Shown here: positions 51,517 through 59,306 of the stretch, in pieces | How the letters are laid out: each line of letters starts with the position of its first letter | Position numbering within the stretch: the stretch's first letter is position 1 | NCBI RefSeq assembly: GCF_002159335.1 | Contig: NZ_NFHP01000003.1 | Location: 1 to 64,000 of the forward strand | From: Collinsella sp. An7 | GTDB lineage: Bacteria; Actinomycetota; Coriobacteriia; Coriobacteriales; Coriobacteriaceae | DNA: 64,000 nucleotides | Direction of reading: 5' to 3' | Notes under the pieces: model-generated | The model's input: the letters and a program-made list of their open reading frames with translations, nothing else | What the model was told of the DNA's origin: nothing | Database searches by the model: none | Position numbers and translations under genes: made by a program

Positions 51517-52497
51517 GTGGTGGACAAGGACGTTGAGGGCGCCGGGTAGGACGTCCACGACGGCTCGGTGGGCTCGGATGCGCTCGCCGTCCGCCTGGAT
51601 GGGATAGTCGTCCTCGGCAAAGGTGAGCTCCACCTCGCGGGCTTGCAGCAGGTGGGCGTGGCGACTCTTGAGATGCTTGCCGTTCATAGCGGAGAGAAAG
51701 AACGCGAGTGCGGTTGCCCGGCTCACCGGCCCGCAGGCGTAGCAGATGTCGAGGAGCCCGTCGGTGGGGTCGGCATCGGGTGTGATCTGAAAGCCCGATC
51801 CGTAGGTCGGTCCGAGCTGCAGGGCAAAGAAGAGCGCATCGAGCGTTTGCCCGGGTCCGCCGTCAAAGCGCACCTGGGTGGGGAAGGCTCGGTACCCGCG
51901 CCCGAACACCTCAAGTCCGCTCAGCGTATAGAGGGCGCTTCCCGTGAGACTGACTTTCCGGCGCAGGTCCATCGTGCCCAGGCCTATGGCCGCATCGAGT
52001 CCAAATGAGAGCGTCTGGATGTAATGCTCGGTGACCGTGCCGGGCGCGTCGGCGCGCGGGTCGTTGGCGGCGTCGAGCGTCGTGCGGATGCGCCCCACGT
52101 CAAACCGCTCGCGCTTGCAGTCGAGCAGCTGCACGAGGTCCGCGTCGGTTGCGACCTCGCGGAGGCGAAGCGTCCGGGCAAAGTCGTTCCCCGAGCCCAC
52201 GGGTACCACACCGAGTGTCGGACGCCGGGCGGGGGAGAGCTGCATGAGGCCGTTCACAACCTCGTGCACGACACCGTCGCCACCGAGGGCGAGCACGGTG
52301 TCAAAGCCTTCAGCGTTGCGCGCAAGCTCGGTGGCATGTTTCGGCCGCTCGGTCCGGGCGATCTCAAACGAGTTGGTATCGCGCAGGTAGAGGGCGAGGA
52401 ATCTCCGCAGCCGCTCGGCAATTGCCGCTGCCGCCCCCGCATGTGCCGTGGGGTTGACGATCGCAAGGGTTCGTCCCCAGTCCGTTGTGCGTGCCAT
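51514..52497 (-). CDS. Diacylglycerol/lipid kinase family protein (DgkB/YegS-like)
   Basis: This 327-residue kinase has the NTP-binding loop LALGGDGVVHEVVNG near residue 75 and VVPVGSGNDFART near 105, the two hallmarks of the diacylglycerol-kinase catalytic domain. It starts AIVNPTAHAGAA, the usual first strand. The C-terminal beta-sandwich includes ADPTDGLLDICY and IQADGER. Substrates in the family include diacylglycerol, undecaprenol and sphingoid-like lipids; which applies here is unknown. ATG at 52497 has GAGGGAG upstream. The stop codon is supplied by the hairpin at 51451-51516. Confidence 0.9.
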   Translation of the reverse strand: MARTTDWGRTLAIVNPTAHAGAAAAIAERLRRFLALYLRDTNSFEIARTERPKHATELARNAEGFDTVLALGGDGVVHEVVNGLMQLSPARRPTLGVVPVGSGNDFARTLRLREVATDADLVQLLDCKRERFDVGRIRTTLDAANDPRADAPGTVTEHYIQTLSFGLDAAIGLGTMDLRRKVSLTGSALYTLSGLEVFGRGYRAFPTQVRFDGGPGQTLDALFFALQLGPTYGSGFQITPDADPTDGLLDICYACGPVSRATALAFFLSAMNGKHLKSRHAHLLQAREVELTFAEDDYPIQADGERIRAHRAVVDVLPGALNVLVHH

Positions 52498-52598
52498 GCG
52501 GTCTCCCTCGGTTGGGTGCATGCCGTCCGTGCCGTCCCCTCAGCCTACGCCGTACCGGGTCGTACGTCTAGGGTCGCGGGCGCACAGCCTATCGGCAC

Positions 52599-52623
52599 AA
52601 AAAAGCCCCCGCGGGGCGGGGGC
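52599..52623 (-). terminator. rpmB terminator
   Basis: On the minus strand an 8-bp perfect stem (GCCCCCGC/GCGGGGGC) with a three-base loop is followed by six T residues. It lies 31 bases after the L28 stop codon. Confidence 0.92.
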
Positions 52624-52653
52624 GCAACAGACACGCTGTCAGGAGGGGTCCAC

Positions 52654-52842
52654 CTACGAACGCGCGACCTTGCCAGACTTGAGGCAGGTGGTGCAGACGT
52701 TCATCTTGCGACGGTGGCCGTTCACCACAACGTAGACACGCTGGATGTTCGGACGGAACGTACGGTTCGTGACGCGGTGGGAGTGGCTGATAGAGCGACC
52801 AGCAACGGGGTGCTTACCGCAGATCTCGCAAACTTTGGACAT
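52654..52842 (-). CDS. rpmB: 50S ribosomal protein L28
   Basis: This 62-residue protein begins SKVCEICGKHPVAGRSISHSH and continues RTFRPNIQRVYVVVNG, typical of L28. It keeps a CxxC pair (CEIC) and a second one (CTTC), so this is the zinc-binding form. ATG at 52842 has a strong AGGAGGG upstream; the upstream open frame is not protein-like. A TATAGT -10-like hexamer lies at 52895-52900 on the minus strand without a clear -35. Confidence 0.97.
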   Translation of the reverse strand: MSKVCEICGKHPVAGRSISHSHRVTNRTFRPNIQRVYVVVNGHRRKMNVCTTCLKSGKVARS

Positions 52843-53317
52843 GTTAGGACCCTCCTTGGGCGGTTCGAAATACCGCTTGAACAAACAAGCTAGAACTATA
52901 GCACAGCTGACGGCGGCTACGTGCAATCTTCACGAATGGGAGCAGGACGATTCTTGCGCTCGCCCCGCGCTGGGCCGCATGGCATTATTGCAGGTCCGGG
53001 GCTCTAAGGCAAGGGGCGCAAGAGCCTTGGTGCAAAGTTTTGCCGTGGCAGATTGCCGCGTTGGCCCTACGTTGCCGTCGTAAGAGGTCCTGCTGGGAGG
53101 CGCTTCTAGAAGTGCAAAAGATAGACCAGTCAAACATTAGGTACCTCATTTATGGGGACTCTGTGAGAGCCGGCTGAATTGCCCCTCTGGGATGAATCGC
53201 CGTTTGCGCGAGGTGGTACAAAACCGACACAAATGCGTAAGGGCCCGTAGGGGTCGGAGTCTGGGCGGCTGCGCGCTGCGCGGCTGCCCGTGTTTTTGCA
53301 GGGGAAGGGATGGTCGC
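52843..53317. other. Intergenic region between rpmB and the ABC exporter
   Basis: This 475-bp divergent gap carries the rpmB ribosome-binding site and a possible rpmB -10 near its left end. A G+C-rich symmetric stretch (GGCTGCGCGC/GCGCGGCTGCC) lies near 53265-53290, just before the exporter. No gene or listed repeat was seen in the remainder. Confidence 0.5.
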
Positions 53318-55627
53318 TTGAAGATCTTCAAGTTCCTGGCGAACCACAAGATTAACTTCCTGATCGCGTTGGTCTTGCTGTTTGCCCAGGCCAACTGTGA
53401 GCTCACGCTGCCGGGGCTCATGAGCAACATCGTAGACATCGGCATCAGTCAGGGAGGCATCTCCTCTACGGTGCCCGAGCAGATCCCCGCCGACCAGCTC
53501 GATGACGTTGAGCTCTTCCTCACCAAGGACGAGCGGGACCTCGTGGAGAAGACCTTTACCGGCGCCGATGCCGCGGGCGTGCGCACCTTTGCCGGCACCG
53601 ACGCCGAGCGTGACGAGCTCGAGGGGCCGATGGGCGAGGCCGAGATGCTCGTCTACCAGCTCAACCAGGGTATCGAGGCGTCCCAGTTCGCCGAGTCGCT
53701 CGGCATGGGCTCGAGCGCGGGCACGTCGAGCGAGGCTCAGGAGGCGGTCCGCCAGCAGATGAGCGCCCTGCTTGGCGACACCGTCACCATGAAGACCATC
53801 AATAGCCTCGTAGACTCGGGCGTGATCACGCGCGATCAGCTCCTCGAGGGTCGCCATGAGCTGGTGCGCGAGCTCGGCGACACGGGCGACTCCATCATCC
53901 AGAGCCGTGCCATCGAGTTTGTAAAGGATGCGTACCGCGAGGCCGGTGTCGACCTCAACGACGTCCAGACGGGCTACCTCTTCTCTGAGGGGCTCACTAT
54001 GCTCGCCTACGCCCTCTTCTCGGCGCTCTGCGCGATCCTCGCGGCGTACAACGCCTCTAAGACCGCGGCCGTCGTGGCGCGCGATTTGCGCCACGACCTC
54101 TACGCGCGCGTGCTCTCCTTTGCCCCGGCCGAGATGGAGAAGTTCTCGGCCGCCTCGCTCATCACCCGCGCCACCAACGATATCCAGCAGATTCAGATGG
54201 TGCTCGTGATGTGCCTGCGCATCGTGCTCTTTGCCCCGTGCATGGGGCTCGGCGCGGTGGTGCGCGTGCTCTCAACGCCTACGGGCCTTGAGTGGATCCT
54301 CGTGCTCGCCATCGTTGCCATCGCCATCACGATCGGCATCCTCATGGGCCTCACCATGCCCAAGTTCCGCATCATGCAGAAGCTCGTCGACCGCAACAAC
54401 CTCGTGGCGCGCGAGATCGTGACGGGCATCATGCCCATACGCGCCTTTGGGCGCCAGGCCTACGAGCAGGAGCGCTACGACGAGGCTAACCGCGAGCTCA
54501 CCGGCACCTATATCTTTACCAACCGCTGCATGACCATGCTCATGCCCGTCATGATGATCGTCATGAACGCCACCACCGTGGGCATCGTGTGGTTTGGCGG
54601 GCAGGGCGTAGACGCCGGCACGCTCATGGTGGGCGACCTCATGGCCTACATCAACTACGTGATGCAGGTCATCATGAGCTTCATGATCCTCACCATGATC
54701 TCGGTCATGCTGCCGCGCGCCGACGTGGCCGCCGAGCGCGTGCAGGAGGTGCTCGCTACCGAGCCGAGCATCGAGGACCCCGCGCCCGAGCGCCGCGTGT
54801 CTCGCGAACGGGGAGAGGGCTGGCACGGCACGGTTGCGTTTAACGACGTGACCTTTGCCTATCCGGATGCCGACGAGCCCACGCTCGAGCACGTGAGTTT
54901 TACCGCTGAGCCCGGCAAGACCTGCGCCATCATCGGCTCCACAGGCTGCGGCAAGTCGACGCTCGTGCAGCTCATCCCGCGCCTCTACGACGTGTCCGAG
55001 GGGTCGATCACGCTCGACGGGGTCGATATCCGCGACATCGGCCTCGAGGAGCTGCGCCGCACCATCGGCTACGTGCCGCAGAAGCGCATGCTCTTCTCGG
55101 GCACTATCGAGAGCAATATCAAGTACGGCGACCCCGCCATGCCTGACGACGACATGGTCCGTGCGGCCGAGATCGCGCAGGCCACGGAGTTTATCGATGC
55201 CAAGCCCGACGGCTACCAGAGTCCCATCGCACAGGGCGGCTCCAACGTCTCGGGCGGTCAGAATCAGCGTCTCTCCATCGCGCGCGCCCTGGCCATCCGG
55301 CCCAAGGTGCTCGTCTTTGACGACTCGTTCTCGGCGCTCGACTACAAGACCGACTCGGTGCTGCGCGCAGAGCTCGCCGAGCGCGCGTCGGACGCGGCGA
55401 TCATCATCGTGGCCCAGCGCATCGCGACCATCATGCACGCCGAGGAGATTCTGGTGCTCGACGACGGGCGTATCGTGGGCCGCGGCACCCACGAGGAGCT
55501 CCTGCGCAGCTGTCCCGAGTACCTCGAGATCGCCAAGAGCCAGCTGAGCCCCGAGGAGCTCGGCCTTGCCGAGGACGGCGTGGTGGACCCTGTGCCCGCC
55601 GCGACCCAGGAAGGGGGTGAGCGCTAA
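53318..55627 (+). CDS. Heterodimeric ABC exporter subunit A (degenerate-site subunit with external domain)
   Basis: This 769-residue half-transporter fuses a membrane domain to an ATPase. TM1 (about 8-30) is followed by an external insert of about 170 residues (about 48-217) before TM2, then four more helices. The ATPase has Walker A GSTGCGKST near 538, an intact signature SNVSGGQNQRL, but Walker B VLVFDDSFSALD with Asp in place of the catalytic Glu. This is the pattern of the degenerate-site subunit in BmrCD/TmrAB-type asymmetric exporters. No ATG fits; TTG at 53318 follows AAGGGA and starts at the conserved N-terminus (KIFKFLANHK). Its stop overlaps the next start (TAATG). Confidence 0.9.
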   Translation: MKIFKFLANHKINFLIALVLLFAQANCELTLPGLMSNIVDIGISQGGISSTVPEQIPADQLDDVELFLTKDERDLVEKTFTGADAAGVRTFAGTDAERDELEGPMGEAEMLVYQLNQGIEASQFAESLGMGSSAGTSSEAQEAVRQQMSALLGDTVTMKTINSLVDSGVITRDQLLEGRHELVRELGDTGDSIIQSRAIEFVKDAYREAGVDLNDVQTGYLFSEGLTMLAYALFSALCAILAAYNASKTAAVVARDLRHDLYARVLSFAPAEMEKFSAASLITRATNDIQQIQMVLVMCLRIVLFAPCMGLGAVVRVLSTPTGLEWILVLAIVAIAITIGILMGLTMPKFRIMQKLVDRNNLVAREIVTGIMPIRAFGRQAYEQERYDEANRELTGTYIFTNRCMTMLMPVMMIVMNATTVGIVWFGGQGVDAGTLMVGDLMAYINYVMQVIMSFMILTMISVMLPRADVAAERVQEVLATEPSIEDPAPERRVSRERGEGWHGTVAFNDVTFAYPDADEPTLEHVSFTAEPGKTCAIIGSTGCGKSTLVQLIPRLYDVSEGSITLDGVDIRDIGLEELRRTIGYVPQKRMLFSGTIESNIKYGDPAMPDDDMVRAAEIAQATEFIDAKPDGYQSPIAQGGSNVSGGQNQRLSIARALAIRPKVLVFDDSFSALDYKTDSVLRAELAERASDAAIIIVAQRIATIMHAEEILVLDDGRIVGRGTHEELLRSCPEYLEIAKSQLSPEELGLAEDGVVDPVPAATQEGGER

Positions 55628-57441
55628 TGCCGGGCCCCATGGGACGTGGCGCGGCCTCCGAGCGCGCCAAGGATTTTAAGGGAACGATCAAGAAGCTCAT
55701 CGCCTACATCGCGCACGAGCGGGTGGCGCTCGTCGTGTCAATCGCGTGCGCCATCGCCTCGGTCATCTTTAACGTGCTGGGCCCGCGCATCTTGGGTCAG
55801 GCAACCACGGAGCTCTTTAACGGGCTCGCGGCCAAGGTCATGGGCACGGGGTCGATCGACTTCACTAAAATCGGCTACATCCTCTCGATGCTTCTGTGCC
55901 TCTACGTTACCTCGGCGCTCATGAACCTCGTGCAGGGCTGGCTCATGACGGGCCTCACCCAGCGCGTGTGCTACCGCATGCGCCGCGAGATCATCGCCAA
56001 GGTCGACCGCATGCCGCTCAGCTACTTCGAGACCAATTCGGTGGGTGACGTCATGAGCCGCGTCACCAACGACGTCGACACCCTCGGTCAGTCGCTCAAC
56101 CAGAGCGTGACGCAGCTCATCACCTCCATCACGCAGATCATCGGCGTCGCTGCCATGATGCTCTCCGTCTCGCCCATCATGGCGGGGATGACCTTCCTCA
56201 CCGTGCCGGTTTCGCTCGTGCTCGTGGTTGTGGTGGTGCGCTCGTCGCAGCGCTACTTCCGCCGCCAGCAGTCGATCCTCGGCATGGTGGACGGTATCAT
56301 CGAGGAGAGCTTCTCGGGCCAGAGCGTCATCAAGGTGTTCAACCGCGAGGAGCGCGCCGTTGCCGACTTTGACGTGCAGAACCGCAACCTCTACGAATCC
56401 GGTTGGCGCTCGCAGTTCTTCTCGGGCCTGATGCAGCCGATCATGAACTTTGTGGCCAACCTCGCCTACGTGGCGGTGGTCATCGTGGGCGCGTTCCTTG
56501 CGATCGCGGGGACCATCACCCTCGGCGACATCCAGGCATTCATGCAGTACGTTCGCAACTTTACGCAGCCCATCACCCAGCTTTCGCAGGTGTCCAACAT
56601 GCTGCAGATGCTGTCGGCCGCCGCGGAGCGCGTCTTTGAGTTCTTGGGCGAGCCCGAGGAGACACCCGACGCCGCGACGCCGGAGCTGCCGCCGTGCCGC
56701 GGCGAGGTGGACTTTGAGCACGTGCGCTTTGGCTACACGCCCAACAAGACCATCATCCACGACTTCAGCTGCCACGTTGAGCCGGGCCAGACCGTGGCCA
56801 TCGTGGGACCGACGGGCGCGGGCAAGACCACGCTCATGAAGCTCCTCATGCGCTTCTACGATGTCAACGCCGGCTCGATCACCGTGGACGGCGTGGATCT
56901 GCGCGACTACGCCCGCGACGACCTGCGCGCCAACTTTGCGATGGTGCTCCAGGACACCTGGCTCTTTACCGGGACGATCCGCGAGAACATCCGCTACGGG
57001 CGTGCCGGGGCCTCGGACGAGGAGGTGGAGGCGGCTGCCCGCGCGGCGCTCGCCGACCACTTTATCCGCACGCTCCCGGGCGGCTACGACTTTGAGCTCA
57101 ACGAGGACGCGTCTAACGTGAGCCAGGGCCAGCGCCAGCTCCTTACCATCGCGCGCGCCTTCATCGCCGACCGGCCGATCCTCATTCTGGACGAGGCGAC
57201 CTCCAACGTGGACACGCGCACCGAGGAGCGCATCCAGCGCGCCATGGACGCCCTCATGCAGGGACGGACGAGTTTTGTGATTGCGCACCGGCTCTCCACG
57301 ATCCGCAATGCCGACAAGATTCTGGTGCTGCGCGACGGCGACATCGTGGAGTCGGGCACGCACGAGGAGCTGCTCGCGAAAAACGGCTTCTACGCTGAGC
57401 TCTATAACGCGCAGTTTGCTGAGGGCGGGGAGGAGGACTAA
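55627..57441 (+). CDS. Heterodimeric ABC exporter subunit B (catalytic-site subunit)
   Basis: This 604-residue half-transporter has six helices (about 30-330) and an ATPase with Walker A GPTGAGKTT near 393 and Walker B ILILDEATSNVD near 517 with the catalytic Glu. Its signature is the variant SNVSQGQRQLL. Paired with subunit A, the consensus site would use this Walker B and A's SGGQ, and the degenerate site A's Asp and this SQGQ, so only one site hydrolyses well. Such exporters handle drugs, lipids or peptides; the substrate is unknown. It is translationally coupled to subunit A. Confidence 0.93.
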   Translation: MPGPMGRGAASERAKDFKGTIKKLIAYIAHERVALVVSIACAIASVIFNVLGPRILGQATTELFNGLAAKVMGTGSIDFTKIGYILSMLLCLYVTSALMNLVQGWLMTGLTQRVCYRMRREIIAKVDRMPLSYFETNSVGDVMSRVTNDVDTLGQSLNQSVTQLITSITQIIGVAAMMLSVSPIMAGMTFLTVPVSLVLVVVVVRSSQRYFRRQQSILGMVDGIIEESFSGQSVIKVFNREERAVADFDVQNRNLYESGWRSQFFSGLMQPIMNFVANLAYVAVVIVGAFLAIAGTITLGDIQAFMQYVRNFTQPITQLSQVSNMLQMLSAAAERVFEFLGEPEETPDAATPELPPCRGEVDFEHVRFGYTPNKTIIHDFSCHVEPGQTVAIVGPTGAGKTTLMKLLMRFYDVNAGSITVDGVDLRDYARDDLRANFAMVLQDTWLFTGTIRENIRYGRAGASDEEVEAAARAALADHFIRTLPGGYDFELNEDASNVSQGQRQLLTIARAFIADRPILILDEATSNVDTRTEERIQRAMDALMQGRTSFVIAHRLSTIRNADKILVLRDGDIVESGTHEELLAKNGFYAELYNAQFAEGGEED

Positions 57442-57500
57442 GGCTCGCTCTCGTCTGCGGCTGACCGTTCTGGCTGACTGTGCGGATGGCCCCATCGGCT

Positions 57501-57578
57501 CGGAAGGCCGGGGTTCCCGGGCGCTCGGCGCCCTGCGGGCTCGCTTCGCGACTCGCTCCCGGGAACCCCGGCCTTCCG
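57501..57578. repeat. Large inverted repeat downstream of the ABC exporter
   Basis: 21-bp perfect arms (57501-57521 and 57558-57578; core GGAAGGCCGGGG) enclose a 36-base loop. The loop carries GCTCGCTTCGCGACTCGCT (57539-57557), the inverse of a motif in the element at 58693-58781. No T run follows, so a simple terminator is unlikely. It is the main content of the 369-bp gap 57442-57810. Confidence 0.8.
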
Positions 57579-57768
57579 GGCCTTCGGTTACTCAGTCGGA
57601 TCTATCCCGGAGCGGTTCTCGCGGACCCCAAGGGGAAATGGTCAAGATGCTGCACGGTTGTCCTTTGCTAGGGGAGGGGTTGGACCCATCGGCATCTGCC
57701 CGTTGCTGAGAGGGGTTCTCTGGCTTCACTGGAATGGCTGTTTTGGGGGTAAAAATAGGCTGTTCTGG

Positions 57769-57785
57769 TAGAATCTGACTAGATT
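57769..57785 (+). promoter_or_regulatory. Candidate -10 and operator of the toxin-antitoxin pair
   Basis: TAGAAT (57769-57774) overlaps the inverted repeat AATCT-GACT-AGATT (57772-57785), 26 bases before the antitoxin start. An operator overlapping the -10 fits autorepression by the antitoxin. The -35 is weak. Confidence 0.4.
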
Positions 57786-57810
57786 GCGTTTTGATTGGCT
57801 AGGTGGGCGT

Positions 57811-58128
57811 ATGGGTGTTGCGATTGAGCTTGAGAGCGAGCGATATCCGCTTACGGAGGCTAAGAACCGCTTTAGCGAGCTCACGAGGCAGGCTAATGCC
57901 ACGGGGCGGCCGTTTATGGTGCTGAAGGGGGGACGTCCCTGGGTGGAGGTTCGCCCGCTTCGCTCCGATGTGCGCGAAGATGCTGATGGAATCTCCATCA
58001 TGCCCGAGCATCGAAGTGTTGCGGTCGCCGACCTTTCGGAGCTCTTTGAAAGGTATGAGCAGCGTTCGGATGTCTACCGTCCGGTAGAAGACGCGTTTGC
58101 CTCTCCGGTTGGCGAGGAGGTGCTGTAA
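57811..58128 (+). CDS. Phd/YefM-like antitoxin
   Basis: This 105-residue protein begins with an N-terminal segment of Phd/YefM type: YPLTEAKNRFSELTRQANATGRPFMVLKGGRPWVEV, with the family's xxxTEAKxxFSELxxxxxxxxxPxxVxKxGxPxxxV pattern. This part should dimerise and bind DNA. The C-terminal half is acidic, as expected for a toxin-neutralising tail. ATG at 57811 is chosen; the frame is open to a TTG at 57784. It ends one base before the toxin start, giving tight coupling. Confidence 0.82.
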   Translation: MGVAIELESERYPLTEAKNRFSELTRQANATGRPFMVLKGGRPWVEVRPLRSDVREDADGISIMPEHRSVAVADLSELFERYEQRSDVYRPVEDAFASPVGEEVL

Positions 58129-58129
58129 C

Positions 58130-58504
58130 GTGGCCTTTCGATGCGGTGATGTGGTCTGGGCCGATTTGGACCCTGCCGTCGGGCACGAGCAGCGCAAGCG
58201 GAGACCGCTGATCGTGGTGAGCAATGATTCGTTCAACGAGCGGTGCTCGCTCACCATGACGATCCCCATCAGCTCGGCTGATACGGGATACCCGCTTCAT
58301 CTTGATGTAGGTAAGGTGCCCACCGAAAACGGAGAAAGCCCCGTGAGGGGTTTTGCGCAAATTGAGCAGCTTAAATCACTCGACCTCACCAACCGCAACG
58401 GCGTTAAGGTGGGCACCATCAACACTGCGGGCATGGACAAGATTCTCTCGCTCATCCTAGGCTGCCTCATCACCCCCGACATGATGGTGGTAAACGCCCG
58501 CTAA
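58130..58504 (+). CDS. MazF/PemK-like toxin
   Basis: This 124-residue protein starts FRCGDVVWADLDPAVGHEQ, the MazF/PemK beginning with the G-D-V/I-x-W/L-x-D-x-x-P-x-x-G-x-E-Q pattern. RRPLIVVSND follows. SLTMTIPIS supplies the Thr/Pro strand, and GFAQIEQLKSLD gives the conserved catalytic-region Q and the late strand. Such toxins are sequence-specific mRNA interferases. GTG at 58130 follows GGAGG. Pairing with a Phd-like rather than MazE-like antitoxin is a hybrid arrangement. Confidence 0.88.
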   Translation: MAFRCGDVVWADLDPAVGHEQRKRRPLIVVSNDSFNERCSLTMTIPISSADTGYPLHLDVGKVPTENGESPVRGFAQIEQLKSLDLTNRNGVKVGTINTAGMDKILSLILGCLITPDMMVVNAR

Positions 58505-58692
58505 GAGCCTAAAGGACGGCTATTTTTCATTGCGCAACACCGGGCAAGCCGAGATGGCATACGTAGCCCATCCAGCCAACGTCAACAGCCCAACATCTTC
58601 TCCTCTTCAATCTCAGAGTGCGCACGGCGAGCTATGTTTCAAGACCGAAGCAGAGCGCTCATGAGCAGGCCATGCGGCGAGCCGGGGGGGGG

Positions 58693-58781
58693 CGGCCGAG
58701 GGTGACGGAATCTTACGGAGCGAATCGCGAAGCGAGGCCTCTACGCCGCTGAGCCCCGCAAGATGCCGCCGCCCTCGGCCG
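58693..58781. repeat. Imperfect inverted repeat downstream of the toxin gene
   Basis: CGGCCGAGGG (58693-58702) and CCCTCGGCCG (58772-58781) form the outer stem, and pairing continues imperfectly for about 16 more bases each side. The loop region holds AGCGAATCGCGAAGCGAGG, which differs from the reverse complement of the 57539-57557 motif by only two bases. It occupies the 412-bp gap 58505-58916, which has no other feature I can support. Confidence 0.65.
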
Positions 58782-58916
58782 ATTCAGGTAGAATCCCGAG
58801 CCGGCGCAACCAACCGCGATTCCCTTGTGTATCTTTGCCAGCAGCCAAGCCATCGTAGTAAGATACTCTGGATTACTCCCACGTTATCGATGCCTTCGCA
58901 TCAGTTAGGAGATCCC

Positions 58917-59273
58917 GTGTCTGATACCATCACCGGCACACTCAGCGTCTCCAACGACGTCATCGCCGACATCGCGGGCTATGCCGCCCTTTCCTGCTAC
59001 GGTGTCGTGGGTATGGCCGAGCAGCTTCAGGGCGCCGAGAGCGTGCGCCTGCTTCCCGGGCAGCGTCTGCGCAAGGGCGTTCTCGTCACGAGCGATGAAG
59101 CGGGCCTGCGCGTCGATTTGCACGTGGTGCTCGAGAACGGCGTCAACATGAAGTCGGTCTGCGAGAACCTCTCGAGCGCGGTCGCGTTCACCCTGCAAGA
59201 GATCGCTCAGATCGACCCGGCGAAGCTTTCCGTCGGGATCCATATCGAAGCCCTCAAGAATCGCCTCGGCTAA
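58917..59273 (+). CDS. Asp23/Gls24-family envelope-stress protein
   Basis: This 118-residue protein shows the family pattern: G-T-L-S-V-S-N-D-V-I-A-D-I-A-G-Y-A-A near the start, a central GVVGMAEQL, a VTSDEAGLRVDLHVVLENG strand pair, and a C-terminal VGIHIEAL. It corresponds to B. subtilis YloU. GTG at 58917 has TAGGAG upstream; ATG at 58890 is an alternative that adds nine residues. It is followed by a DAK2-domain gene as in B. subtilis yloU-yloV. Confidence 0.9.
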   Translation: MSDTITGTLSVSNDVIADIAGYAALSCYGVVGMAEQLQGAESVRLLPGQRLRKGVLVTSDEAGLRVDLHVVLENGVNMKSVCENLSSAVAFTLQEIAQIDPAKLSVGIHIEALKNRLG

Positions 59274-59306
59274 GGCTCGGATTCGAGACTACGGAGAGAA
59301 ACACTC

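Noticed and set aside
57501-57578. Simple terminator of the ABC exporter operon
   Set aside because: The stem is strong but the loop is 36 bases long and no T run follows on either strand.
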